From DATKZH01 sp964475955 (GTDB lineage: Bacteria > Planctomycetota > Planctomycetia > Pirellulales > Thermoguttaceae), in contig CAYYZY010000078.1 in assembly GCA_964475955.1 (NCBI GenBank), positions 1 through 32,322 on the forward strand: a stretch of DNA of 32,322 nt. Reading direction: 5' to 3'. Numbering within the stretch: position 1 is the first letter of the stretch; every line of letters starts with the position of its first letter. A model generated the notes under the pieces. It did no database searches. It saw only the letters and a list, made by a program, of their open reading frames with translations, and had not been told where the DNA came from. Below are positions 1 through 8,826 of this stretch, one piece after another. The position numbers were made by a program, and so were the translations under genes.

Positions 1-186
1 CCCTCGAACCCCACGTCTTATCCACCCACGGTAACTGACGGGCCTTGTGCCCCCCACCGGCGGCAACATCGCCCCGCCGCGCAAAGTCGGCGCGTCCAAC
101 AATCCACGCACCCCGCGCCAAGCGATCCCACCGCCCGGGCCGCCGGCCCCGAAGCGGTCCCAACCCCCGGCGTTCGCGCCGGCGGG

Positions 187-1233
187 CTACATCGTCGACC
201 GCCAGTGTTCGCCCGTCGCGGCGAGCAAGCCGAAGACCTTCTCGGTCTGGTCGATGGTGAGGGATCCACACCCACAACTGGGCGTGAGGATCGACTGACG
301 GCACAGCCGCTGCTTATCGACTCCGCGCGACACGAAGTCGGCGACGGCTGCGTCCAGCTTGTCGGCGATCGTTCGCTCGGTCGCGCCGTCGATCTCGTCG
401 TTCGTCGGGACAATGCCCCAGGCCAGGGTTCCCCCTCGCTTAAGGAATGCCTCGACGGAGCCGGGGTATATGGCGAGTTTGGGCGCAAACGACCACGCAT
501 CGAAACTGAGAACGTCGATCTCGCTGGACAGGACGGCCTCCCAATCGGCGTTGCCGCAGCAGTGGACGCCCGTCATGCCCCCTTCGGCGCGAATCGCGCT
601 GGACACCTCGTTCAGCGTGGACACCACGTCTTCCGATTTCACGGAGAGATAGGCGGCCGTGCCGAGGGCGGAATAGATGGGTTCGTCGATGAAGACGAGG
701 ATCCCTTTCGTCGCGAGCCCGCGGAGTTGTCTCACCTGCCAGGCCGCGTTGCGCGCCAGCAATTGGATGCCCGCTTGCCTCAGCTCTTCGTCCGCGTAGA
801 TGGGCCGGCCGTCTTCCAGGTTCAGCCCGAGCGCGAACGTGAGCGGCCCGGTCACCTGGCCCTTGACGATCTCGGGCTTCTCGGGTTTCCGCCCCAGGCG
901 CTCCGTGAAGGCGTAGTAGCCCGCGGCGTGATCGGGAGCCAGGGGGAAATCGGCCGCCGGGTCGAGCACCCTCTCGTAAAACGCCGTCAGCCGATCCACG
1001 AAGTCGTCGCCCCGTTCGATCCGGAAGCGTTTGTTCTCCGGTTGGAGTTGGAACCCGGGCAGATCCGCAGCGTACTGGGGGACCATCCATTCCCGGAAGT
1101 CGCGTTTGGGGAGTTGGGGCCAGAACGGCACGTCGAGCTTCCCGTCGAGCACGAACTCGACGGCCGCGGCCGCGCCCCCGTGTGGGAGACTGCCGATGGC
1201 CGTTGTGGATCCGGGAACGAGGGAAAAGGCCAT
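187..1233 (-). CDS. MetE C-terminal/UROD-like zinc methyltransferase family protein
   Basis: 348-residue cytoplasmic protein without signal peptide. It begins with the GSLPH signature (residues 14-18) typical of the MetE C-terminal/uroporphyrinogen decarboxylase-like barrel. A likely zinc site is visible: H224-C225-C226 (HxC, in GVHCCGN) and C320/C322 in TPSCGCGS near the C-terminus, comparable to the HxC...C ligands of cobalamin-independent methionine synthase and of methylcobamide:thiol methyltransferases. The length fits a single barrel, so it lacks the N-terminal half of full MetE. Family knowledge suggests methyl transfer to a thiol; the acceptor and donor cannot be told from sequence. 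AAAGGA lies about 10 nt before the ATG, and a good promoter is centred 90 nt upstream. It is divergent from the membrane protein at 1475. Confidence 0.82.
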   Translation of the reverse strand: MAFSLVPGSTTAIGSLPHGGAAAAVEFVLDGKLDVPFWPQLPKRDFREWMVPQYAADLPGFQLQPENKRFRIERGDDFVDRLTAFYERVLDPAADFPLAPDHAAGYYAFTERLGRKPEKPEIVKGQVTGPLTFALGLNLEDGRPIYADEELRQAGIQLLARNAAWQVRQLRGLATKGILVFIDEPIYSALGTAAYLSVKSEDVVSTLNEVSSAIRAEGGMTGVHCCGNADWEAVLSSEIDVLSFDAWSFAPKLAIYPGSVEAFLKRGGTLAWGIVPTNDEIDGATERTIADKLDAAVADFVSRGVDKQRLCRQSILTPSCGCGSLTIDQTEKVFGLLAATGEHWRSTM

Positions 1234-1309
1234 ACGCGTCGGTCCTTTCGGTCGGTTGTCGGCGCTTCAAGCGGAAGCGTCGGACCACCGACGCCGCCAA
1301 TCAACGCTG

Positions 1310-1338
1310 CTTATATCACATGCCGGGGGAGCTGTAAA
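1310..1338 (-). promoter_or_regulatory. Sigma-70-like promoter for the MetE-like gene
   Basis: Reading the minus strand, TTTACA (1338 to 1333; 5 of 6 to TTGACA) is followed by exactly 17 nt and TATAAG (1315 to 1310). The start codon lies 77 nt past the -10 element. Spacing and match are good for a high-GC genome, but no transcript data are available. Confidence 0.5.
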
Positions 1339-1407
1339 CCGACCCAACGTCGGCGCCGTCGCCGGCCTCCGCCGAAGCAGTTGTGCCGGCACCCGCCGCG
1401 CCTCGGC

Positions 1408-1436
1408 TTGCATCGGCGCGACGGGGGGCGTATACT
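1408..1436 (+). promoter_or_regulatory. Possible sigma-70-like promoter for the membrane protein gene
   Basis: TTGCAT (1408-1413), 17-nt spacer, TATACT (1431-1436); the ATG follows 38 nt later. The -10 matches 5 of 6 positions, the -35 only the TTG. Confidence 0.4.
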
Positions 1437-1474
1437 GCCCTTGTGCCGTTTGCCGAGGTGCCGAGGAGATCACA

Positions 1475-2044
1475 ATGCCCGACACGGCATGGCGGGAAGA
1501 AATCGGACGCCGCGTGGTGATCCAGCAGATCATCGTCGGCTTCCTGCTCTTGGGAAGTATCGGGTTCCTCGCCGTGGTCGCGGTGCTGGTGCACCGGGGG
1601 ATCGTGGAGCCCGACCCGGAACTGACGCGGATCATGCACCTGGTGCTCGTTCTGTTTTTGGCCGGCGCCGTCGCCGCCCGGCTGATCGTGCCCGGCGTGA
1701 TCGTCGCCCAGGGGCGTCGCAAGATCGCCGCGGGGCAGTGGAGTCCGCCGCAGGGGTCGGCCCAGGGCGACCTCGCCGCGCTCGTCGAGCGGACGGGCGA
1801 TGCCGGTCGGCTGCTCATGGTGTATCAGATGAGAACGATCGTTGCCGCTGCGCTGCTCGAAGGCGTGGCCTTCTTCGCCGCCATCGTCTTTATGCTGACC
1901 CAGTCGATCGTGGGCCTCGTGGTCGCCGTGGCCTTGATCGTCGCGCTGGCGCTTCACATCCCGAGCCGCTCCGGCGTGGTGCACTGGGTCGAGGAGCAAC
2001 TCGAACTGGTCGAACGCGAACGGCAGTTCGGGCCCAATGGGTAG
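1475..2044 (+). CDS. Small hydrophobic membrane protein, function unknown
   Basis: 189 residues from the ATG at 1475, which has GAGGAG at 1463-1468; an upstream in-frame extension lacks such a site and was not used. Four hydrophobic segments are visible: about residues 17-40, 52-75, 117-137 and 138-158, followed by a charged C-terminal tail rich in Glu and Arg (VEEQLELVERERQ). There is a soluble stretch between helices 2 and 3. I do not recognise the family. It is divergent from the MetE-like gene and convergent with the restriction-like gene at 2098. A short hairpin follows the stop directly. Confidence 0.8.
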   Translation: MPDTAWREEIGRRVVIQQIIVGFLLLGSIGFLAVVAVLVHRGIVEPDPELTRIMHLVLVLFLAGAVAARLIVPGVIVAQGRRKIAAGQWSPPQGSAQGDLAALVERTGDAGRLLMVYQMRTIVAAALLEGVAFFAAIVFMLTQSIVGLVVAVALIVALALHIPSRSGVVHWVEEQLELVERERQFGPNG

Positions 2045-2062
2045 GATGCGTGAAACGCACCC
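2044..2062. repeat. Short hairpin after the membrane protein stop
   Basis: TGCGT (2047-2051) pairs with ACGCA (2055-2059) around a GAA loop, with GG/CC outside an A-C mismatch. It overlaps the last base of the stop codon. No T-tract follows, so it is either a weak terminator or a fragment of an intergenic hairpin repeat. Confidence 0.3.
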
Positions 2063-2097
2063 GTCGGCCATGACGGTGGGGAAGGGTCTGTGATCGC

Positions 2098-3186
2098 TCA
2101 AGTGGGTCTCTTCGCGAGGTATTCCTGCCGTGCACGGTCCAACGAGGCCAGTTCTCCCAGCCGATTTTTGTAGTGCCAAAAACTCCATCCATCCGTCGGC
2201 ATTGGATGGCCCGTAACCGTGCCCTTGGCGTGCGAGGCTGCACCTGACGGCGACTTATGCCTCTTGCCATCGAACAACACGGTTCCGTCTTCGAGAAGCC
2301 GTGCGCGGAGCGTCTGCCCTCGATATTCCCCCGTCAACTCCAGGGGCGCGGAAAGGACTCCTTCCTGAATCAGGGTCGCAGCCACTTCGTTCATCTTGAG
2401 ACCCAACTCGAGAAGCTTCCCAGTTGTCCCGGGAAACCTGCTTCGCGTGCGGCCTTTCGGCTCGCCTCGCCCACTCGCCGTTGATGGCGCTTTACGTTTT
2501 CGCGATCGACGGCGTTCTGGGGCAACCTCCACCGGGAAGTCGAATCGCACTTGAACGCGGGCGAGGCTCGCCCTCACGTCCTGCGGCGACAGCTCCTTCA
2601 CGTGCTTCCTTACAAGCCGCACGAGCGACGCGTCGGGCTCGGCGAAGAGCAATTCAAAGGCCGTTCGAATCTGACGGTCCACGAACTGCGCTTGCCACAA
2701 GACCTCGATCTGGTTCTCGCTAACCTGTTCCTTCGAGAGAAGCCGGAGTGTCTCCGCGGCCGGTGAAGCGCGCTCTGTCAGACGGATCTCGCGGAACAGT
2801 TTCTCTTCGATGGGGACCGCAGCACACGCATTGTAGATGCGGTACTCGTTGCCGTTCGTAAGCACGACCCATTCGACGCCGGCGACCGACGCGTAGCCCA
2901 TGATCTGATTGGCCCATCGGCGGTCGTTCAGATTCTGTCCGAGCGCCTTGGCTTCCACGAACAGGCGTGGAGTCCTGAGAAGCATTAGCGCGTAATCGAC
3001 GGGTTTGTCTCGTGGCCTGCGGCGGTATTCCTGTTGCACCTGCTCCAGGTCGCCCACGTCCCAACCCAACGCCCGCAGGACCGGATCGACTAGCGCGGTC
3101 TTGGTGTTTTGTTCGTTGACTCCATGTTCTTCGTAGCGGCGGATCTTCTCGCGCACGGAATCCAGCACTTCTATCAACTCGGTCAT
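2098..3186 (-). CDS. HsdR_N-like PD-(D/E)XK nuclease domain fused to a RAMA domain
   Basis: 362 residues, no signal peptide. The N-terminal half resembles the type I restriction enzyme R N-terminal nuclease fold: D64 (in KPVDYAL) and E78-A-K80 (in FVEAKAL) form a PD-(D/E)XK-type motif, followed by the usual GVEWVVLTNGNEYRIYN strand. A basic linker (about 215-250) joins a C-terminal RAMA-type domain (restriction enzyme adenine methylase associated; about 255-355) with the signature dG-x-h-SPSGAA followed by DGWSFWHY. No helicase motor, HsdM or HsdS gene is next to it, so it is not a complete type I system. It may be a stand-alone nuclease or a modified-DNA reader. Only a weak G-rich ribosome site precedes the ATG. 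Confidence 0.78.
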   Translation of the reverse strand: MTELIEVLDSVREKIRRYEEHGVNEQNTKTALVDPVLRALGWDVGDLEQVQQEYRRRPRDKPVDYALMLLRTPRLFVEAKALGQNLNDRRWANQIMGYASVAGVEWVVLTNGNEYRIYNACAAVPIEEKLFREIRLTERASPAAETLRLLSKEQVSENQIEVLWQAQFVDRQIRTAFELLFAEPDASLVRLVRKHVKELSPQDVRASLARVQVRFDFPVEVAPERRRSRKRKAPSTASGRGEPKGRTRSRFPGTTGKLLELGLKMNEVAATLIQEGVLSAPLELTGEYRGQTLRARLLEDGTVLFDGKRHKSPSGAASHAKGTVTGHPMPTDGWSFWHYKNRLGELASLDRARQEYLAKRPT

Positions 3187-3393
3187 CTCGGCCCCCCGCT
3201 GGGCAGACTCGGTTCGCGCCCCCTCGATGAGCCAGTTCCTACCACACAGAGGGGCTTAATGTCAAGAACCTGACGTGCACGGGCGGGATGGCCTCGCTTG
3301 TCATGGGCACGCCGGGAAATGTCTCCCTCGTCGGCCCCACGCGGGCGGCATGGTACCCGTAATCCCCACAGTGTCGCCTCTCGCTAACGGACA

Positions 3394-6300
3394 CTACTTC
3401 CCCCCACCCACGCGGAACGCCGCGCCCATGTTGCGGAGCAGGTTGGCGTAGATCGCGCGCTTCTTCTGGATGTTCTCGGCCGTGTCGGGCTGCCGGGCGT
3501 CGGGCGAGTCGCGGCGGAACTGCGGTTCGCTGGCGGGTTTCTCGGCCGCGTCGGAGCCGGCGCCCGGCTCGGCGTAGAGGAGCTGGTTGAGCACGATCCC
3601 GCCCTCGCCGATGGGGTATTTCACCAGCCCGCCCGGCTTGGTCAACAGCGCGATCCTGCCTTCGGCTTCGGCCGGCATGGCCCGGTCGATCTCCACCAGG
3701 TCGATCCCCACGAGTTCCTTGCTCGACTCGCCGGGCCAGTGGCTCTTGACGACGATCGTCACCTTCGCGGCCTCGCGCGGCTCGAGCGGCACCTCCTGGA
3801 GGCCCTCGACCTTCTCGCACGTGAATTCGACCGCGCCGGCCTCGTCGTCGTCGAACACGATCGCCACGTCCTTGAGGCGGTAGTAGGGCGCGGCCGTCGG
3901 CTTGATCCGCACGGCCGTGATCCTCTCCGGGCGGCCGAACTCGAAGGTGATCGAGGAGCCCTCCGCGTCGAGGTAGTAGATGTACTGCCAGAAGTCCTCG
4001 TTCGTCATTCCGTTGGTGACCTTGACCACGTCCTCTCCCGAGCCGCCGAACGAGGCGATCTCCCGGCCGTCGACCACCGAGGTGAACACGCGATCGGAAA
4101 TCCAGTAGAGATGTTTCCAGGCGGCCAGCATCTTGGCGCCGTTCATGCTCACGTCGCGGTCGCTCAGGCCCAGAAGCAGCGGGTCGGCCCGGTTCCGGAG
4201 CGTCACCGCTTCGCGACGGAAGGGGCGCAGCCGGTGCCGGAAGCCGACCAGGCGGTTGAAGGCGTCGAGCCCCTCCGGTTCGAGCCCGACGAGCATCAGC
4301 CAGCCGCCGGGCGTGCAGAAGTCGGTTACCTTCTGCCGGTTGTCGGCGAGCCAGGCGAGCGAATCGGGCCGGGCGCGGACCACGGCCACGTCGCCGTCGA
4401 GGGCCTCTTCGGGTTTCTCCGCCGGCTCGTACAGGAGGCCCGTCTGGTTGAGAAGGCCCTCAAGCGCCTCGTCGCCGGCCAGCGAGGCCCGGGTTCGGCC
4501 GGGCTCGGCGCGGCCTCGGGCGGCGGCCCAGGCAAGCATGTTGCCCAGCAGGCGGTCGGCGACCGGCTCCGTGTTGAGCTTCTCGCCGACGGCCATCTGG
4601 CTCAACAGGTAGCTCCCCTGCCCGACCGGCACCTCGATCATCGGCGCCAGGCTCAACTCGTCGCCGCCTTGGACCAGCGCGATCGGGCCCGTGGCGGGCG
4701 TGGCGTAGCTGAGCCGGAAGGTCACTTCGTCGCCGGCCCAGGTGAAGAAGTCCTGCGGCTTGAGGCCCTCGAGCACGGGGTGGGCCGGAGCCACGGGGAA
4801 GGCGATCGACCCGGAGCGTCCGCCCGCCTCGCGAAACTCCTCGCGCCGGTTCGGCTTCTGGTCGGCCAGCCCGGCGATCTCGATGCCGGCCAGGGGCAGG
4901 TCGTGGCGCTCGAGCGGTTCGCTCTGCTCCAGCACGACGACCGTCTTGCCGGCCAACACGGCGTCGCGCAGGGCCGGGGCCAGCACCTTCTTGTTGCGCG
5001 GCGAGATCGCCTGGGCCCCCACGACCACCACCTTGACCGTGGCCGGTATCGGGTCGGACCAGTGCAGTAGCGTGAACGGCTGACCCAGCTTGCGGAGCCA
5101 GCGGATCACGCGGCCCTGCTCGAAGTCGACCACGCCGAGCGTCGCCTTGTCGAGCCCGGGGAACGGGCCGGTGGTCGGCGGGAGCACGCTCACCGGCTTG
5201 CTGTCCTGGAACACGACTTCGCCGCCGGCCGTCAGCTCCAGCCGTAGGTGGCCGTCCTTGCGTTTCGCGGCGGCGGGCATCGTGATTTCCAAAACGTCGG
5301 TCGCGTGCTCGCCCGGCGCGACCTCGTACGGCCTCCGCCCGTGGTCGACCTCCTCGCCGTCGAGCACGAGCCAGTATTCGAGCACGAAGGGGTCGGTGCG
5401 CCGGCCGTCGTTGAAGATGCGGAGTGTGCGCTTCATCGTCCCCTGCGAGGCGAAGCAGGCGTCGTGCTCGCGCACGAACACGGCGCGGGGCTCGAACGAG
5501 ACCTCCGTCCCCGGCAGGCCGCGGACCCAAGGGCAGATGGCCGTGGCACCCTGCCATCGGGCGCCCTCGATGGCGATTCGGGCGTACTTGGCGGCCGCCC
5601 GGTTGGCCGACGCCTTGCCGCGAAACACGTCGGGACCGCCGATCCAGGCCATCTTCGACGGGTTCCCCGAGTAGTAGAAGACCTCACCCAGGACGAGCGG
5701 CTTCCGGCCGTCCCACATGTAGAGTTCGGCCGGGTCGCGCGGGCGCGGCATGATGGGCCCGTCGGCGAGCGTTCGGTACCCGTAGGCGCAGGCGGGGAAC
5801 CCCTGACCGGTCTGCCAACTGTAGTGCTGGCAGTTGATGTCGATCAGGCCGCCCAGGTCGCCGCCGCCGTCCTGGAAGCTCGCGCGCGTCGGGTCGAGTT
5901 CCCGGGCGATGCGCGAGAGCTCGGCCGCCCGCTCCTCCAACGCCCGGTAGCGCCCGTGGTGGGCCAGGCGGCAGGTGACGAACATCAACTCGTTGCCGAG
6001 GCTCCACATCATGATGGAGGGGTGATTGCGGTAGGCTTTGACTACCTGGCGCACGTGGTTGGCGAAGTTCTCCCAGACGAGCGGGTTGTCGACGTCGTGC
6101 GTGATGAACATCCCGTCGATGCAGGTCGACAGCCGGCCGGGAATCCCCCGACGGTCGAAGAACTCCAGGGCCTTTTCGCGGCAGCCGAACAGCCGGTCGT
6201 GGTCCGAGGCGATGCGGTGGAAGCGGTCGTTCCGGGCGTGGTACTTCTCGAGCCACTCGGCCTCGCTGGCGGCTTCGCCCACGTCGACCCAGTTCCAGAA

Positions 6301-7944
6301 GTGCCAACGGACGCCGTTGAGGAGGAAGTGCTTCCCGTCGACGCCGACCTCGCGGAAGCCGAACGGCTGGTGGTGGACGTCGATCGGCCGGCCGTCCCGG
6401 CGGATCGTGGTGCGCAGCACGTACAGCTCCGCGTCGTCCTCGGGCCACCACAGCTTGGGATCGGCCCACGGGCCGCCCAGCGAGACGGTCCGCGTCGCCT
6501 CGGCGGGCACGGCCAACTCGACCGGGCCGAACGTCTTCTCCACCTCGCCGGAGTTGACGCGCACGGCCTCGCACGCGACCGTCAGGTTGGCGGCCTCGGC
6601 GGTCGGGTTGGCGATCGACAGATCGGCGTCGAGCCGTTGGTCGGCGACGCTGGTGCGGACGAAGACGTCGGAGGTGTACGCCGGCCCGGTCACGACCAGC
6701 TTCACCGGGTTGACGATGCCCGACTTGTGCCCCTGCCCTTCGCCTTTGGAGGAGGGGTAGATCGCGTCGACGAAGCGGGCCCAGCGCAGGTGGGTGGTGG
6801 GCGTGTTGCGCAGCTCGTCGACCGTGGTGCCGCGGGCCCGGGCGTCCATCGCGTACCAGGGGCTTTTGATCCCCACGACGATTTCGTTCGTCTCGCCCGG
6901 CTCGAGGTGCTTGGTCAGGTCGCAGTCCCACGGCACGAGCACCGACTGGCGCGAGCCGGCCAACTCGCCGTTGACCAGCACGCTGGCGATCCAGCAGGTG
7001 CCGCTGAAGTGGAGGTGGAAGCCGCGGCCGGCCAGCGCCGACGGCACGGCGACGCGCGTGCGTAAGAGCACCCGGTGCGCTAAGCGAAGCTCGGCCCGGC
7101 GCGCCAGGTCGCCCGGCACCTCCACGCCCATCCACCGCAACGCGTACTCTTCGGCGCCGGGTACGCGGTCGACCGGATCGTAGGTGTTTTGGTCCATGTC
7201 CGCGTCGTCGTACCGGGCGGCCTCCCAATTGCCGGCCAGCGGCAGCTCGATCCGGGTCCCCGGCGCGGCGGCCGGGTCGTCGGGAAACCGGAACACGTGC
7301 GCGCGCGCGTCGCGGTCGATCGCCCCGTCGTACTGCTGGCCGGGGCGAAGCGCCATCTCCGGCGCGAACGCGCCCCGGCCCGGGCTGAACACCAGGCAGT
7401 CGAGGCCGATCAGCAGCCGGCCGTCGGGCCCCGGCTCGCGAAAGCGAAGTTCGAGCGTGTGCCGGCCGGCGGTCAGGCTGACCGTGGCAGCGCGGAGCCA
7501 CCCGAGCTCGCACCAGGGCCCCACTTCGACGAGGTTCGTCGTCTGCACCTGCGGCGCGATCGACTGCCAGGCGCCCTCGTCGACCCGCCACTGCAAGGGC
7601 GCCCGGGCGCCTTCGTAACCGAGCCGCGCCCAGAACTCGTGCGGCCCGGCCGTCGGGGCGTCGAACGTGTAGGCAAGCGAAAACCCCCCGGCGGGGATCT
7701 GCGTCTTGGCTTGGTTTTTGTCCAGCGTGTGCGTGAACCACTGCCCGTCGGAGAGGATCTGCGGGCTCCCGCCCGCCCAGGGCTCGATCTCGAAGTTGGC
7801 CTCGTCGGGCGACTCGGCTTCGAGCCAAGTGCACGTTGCGGGCTCCGCCGCTTCGGCGACCGACCGCGCCGTCGACCAGGGAACGCAGGGGAGGAGGAAA
7901 ATGCAAACGGACCACACGCAGAGAACTCTGCAAGAGAGTGACAT
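3394..7944 (-). CDS. Secreted GH2-like giant glycoside hydrolase
   Basis: 1516 residues with a Sec signal peptide (hydrophobic core about 8-25, cleavage near residue 33) and AAGGAG 7 nt before the ATG. N-terminal part (about 35-200) looks like a carbohydrate-binding jelly roll; about 235-530 gives the sugar-binding and Ig-like domains of GH2; the TIM barrel follows with WSLGNE (N651-E652, acid/base) and VLGE754 (nucleophile). After the barrel come about 700 more residues: an Ig-like stretch, a flavodoxin/GATase-like stretch (about 960-1200) and a C-terminal F5/8-like binding stretch (about 1270-1420). GH2 members are typically beta-galactosidases, glucuronidases or mannosidases; the substrate is not decided here. 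It starts a row of minus-strand exported proteins that includes sulfatases. Confidence 0.88.
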   Translation of the reverse strand: MSLSCRVLCVWSVCIFLLPCVPWSTARSVAEAAEPATCTWLEAESPDEANFEIEPWAGGSPQILSDGQWFTHTLDKNQAKTQIPAGGFSLAYTFDAPTAGPHEFWARLGYEGARAPLQWRVDEGAWQSIAPQVQTTNLVEVGPWCELGWLRAATVSLTAGRHTLELRFREPGPDGRLLIGLDCLVFSPGRGAFAPEMALRPGQQYDGAIDRDARAHVFRFPDDPAAAPGTRIELPLAGNWEAARYDDADMDQNTYDPVDRVPGAEEYALRWMGVEVPGDLARRAELRLAHRVLLRTRVAVPSALAGRGFHLHFSGTCWIASVLVNGELAGSRQSVLVPWDCDLTKHLEPGETNEIVVGIKSPWYAMDARARGTTVDELRNTPTTHLRWARFVDAIYPSSKGEGQGHKSGIVNPVKLVVTGPAYTSDVFVRTSVADQRLDADLSIANPTAEAANLTVACEAVRVNSGEVEKTFGPVELAVPAEATRTVSLGGPWADPKLWWPEDDAELYVLRTTIRRDGRPIDVHHQPFGFREVGVDGKHFLLNGVRWHFWNWVDVGEAASEAEWLEKYHARNDRFHRIASDHDRLFGCREKALEFFDRRGIPGRLSTCIDGMFITHDVDNPLVWENFANHVRQVVKAYRNHPSIMMWSLGNELMFVTCRLAHHGRYRALEERAAELSRIARELDPTRASFQDGGGDLGGLIDINCQHYSWQTGQGFPACAYGYRTLADGPIMPRPRDPAELYMWDGRKPLVLGEVFYYSGNPSKMAWIGGPDVFRGKASANRAAAKYARIAIEGARWQGATAICPWVRGLPGTEVSFEPRAVFVREHDACFASQGTMKRTLRIFNDGRRTDPFVLEYWLVLDGEEVDHGRRPYEVAPGEHATDVLEITMPAAAKRKDGHLRLELTAGGEVVFQDSKPVSVLPPTTGPFPGLDKATLGVVDFEQGRVIRWLRKLGQPFTLLHWSDPIPATVKVVVVGAQAISPRNKKVLAPALRDAVLAGKTVVVLEQSEPLERHDLPLAGIEIAGLADQKPNRREEFREAGGRSGSIAFPVAPAHPVLEGLKPQDFFTWAGDEVTFRLSYATPATGPIALVQGGDELSLAPMIEVPVGQGSYLLSQMAVGEKLNTEPVADRLLGNMLAWAAARGRAEPGRTRASLAGDEALEGLLNQTGLLYEPAEKPEEALDGDVAVVRARPDSLAWLADNRQKVTDFCTPGGWLMLVGLEPEGLDAFNRLVGFRHRLRPFRREAVTLRNRADPLLLGLSDRDVSMNGAKMLAAWKHLYWISDRVFTSVVDGREIASFGGSGEDVVKVTNGMTNEDFWQYIYYLDAEGSSITFEFGRPERITAVRIKPTAAPYYRLKDVAIVFDDDEAGAVEFTCEKVEGLQEVPLEPREAAKVTIVVKSHWPGESSKELVGIDLVEIDRAMPAEAEGRIALLTKPGGLVKYPIGEGGIVLNQLLYAEPGAGSDAAEKPASEPQFRRDSPDARQPDTAENIQKKRAIYANLLRNMGAAFRVGGGK

Positions 7945-8674
7945 GCCTGTTCTCCTTCACAAGGGCAACGGAGGCGCACCCGACTCCTTCGTGAGTACGT
8001 GCGTGGCGCCCGCAACAGGCCACATTGTCGGCAATCCGACCGACGCGTCAAGCCGATTGATCTGGGGCAACGGGGCGGGCTGGGGCGACCGGGAAAACCC
8101 TAACGGCCGCGCGGCAAGCTCCTGTACGGAACGAGCCCCGACCCGTTCCCTACAGCGTTCGCGAAGCTGAGTCCGAAGCCCGGCCGGCCAAGCGGTGTGG
8201 GGAACGGTTCCAGGCCGGGTTCCGCGATTTCACGGGTTCCCACCCTCGGCTGGCGCCAGTAGAATTGTGGTGCCGACACGATCGATTCTCATCTCTTGGC
8301 ATGACAACCGTGTTCTGCGGTGTGGCGGGGTCCTCCGCTACGAAGCTCGTCTCCAATCCACCCGCTTGGAGAGCGAGGAGCCTTGCCCCGCACCCCCCAG
8401 TTTGGCCATACAGCGCGCCGGCTGGCGTCGGAAGACAGGTACCGTAGCGTTTTTCGCGCTACATCCGGGCCAGGGGCTTCCCGCGTCGTTTCGTACGAGG
8501 GGAGTCTCCTGGCCTTTTTTTGTCTCCGAGGTGGGGCGGTCGTTGTGGTCAGGCACGCTCTGACGAGCTACCGTGAAGCCGTCGCCGAGCCATTCTCACA
8601 GGACACGCAACCGCGGGTCGCGATGATCCGGCACGGACGTTGCCGGCGGCGCGCGGCAGACGGGAGGTCGACCT
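7945..8674. other. Intergenic region with hairpin repeats, no gene seen
   Basis: About 730 bases upstream of the GH2-like gene. No open frame here looks like a protein. It contains one copy of the GTAGGGAACG inverted repeat (8122-8155) and a small hairpin, GTAGCG (8444-8449) against CGCTAC (8457-8462) with a T-rich loop. It probably also holds the promoter of the GH2-like gene, which I could not pinpoint. Confidence 0.5.
8122..8155. repeat. Inverted repeat CTGTAGGGAACG-N10-CGTTCCCTACAG, copy 1
   Basis: Arms of 12 nt (8122-8133 and 8144-8155) with one mismatch at 8127, loop of 10 nt. The same arms and the same loop length recur at 11962-11993, so this is a dispersed repeat family rather than a chance hairpin. 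Confidence 0.65.
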
Positions 8675-8820
8675 TTGAGCGAATACCAGTACATCGAATT
8701 TCGGGCCGTGGATCGGCCGTTGACCGACGCGGAGTTGGAATTCGCTGAGGCGCAGTCGACGCGTGCGGAGATCACGCGTTGGTCGTTCCGGAACGAATAC
8801 CACTTCGGCGATTTTCACGG
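8675..8820 (+). pseudogene. Truncated 5' end of a SEYQYIEF-type conserved hypothetical gene
   Basis: A TTG start at 8675 has a strong GGGAGG (8662-8667) 7 nt upstream. About 49 codons follow and read like the conserved N-terminus of a bacterial hypothetical family that starts MSEYQY(I/Y)EF and continues with DRPLT and a STRAEIT...F.NEYH.GDF block; I recognise this from memory. After NEYHFGDFHG the frame runs into the antisense of the end of the gene at 8827 and stops being family-like. The rest of the gene is missing, so a deletion or rearrangement junction lies near 8818-8826. A start signal this clean suggests a recent event. Confidence 0.65.
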
Positions 8821-8826
8821 TGGCGT

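Noticed and set aside
1..186. Possible upstream gene end at the window start
   Set aside because: No frame looks like a protein; treated as intergenic with nothing visible.
205..2073. Long plus-strand frame (622 codons)
   Set aside because: It overlaps the MetE-like gene on the opposite strand and has low-complexity Arg/Gly/Pro composition, typical of high-GC antisense frames. The same holds for the long frames at 5684-8023, 5248-7065, 10214-11932, 14194-16488 and 24336-26132.
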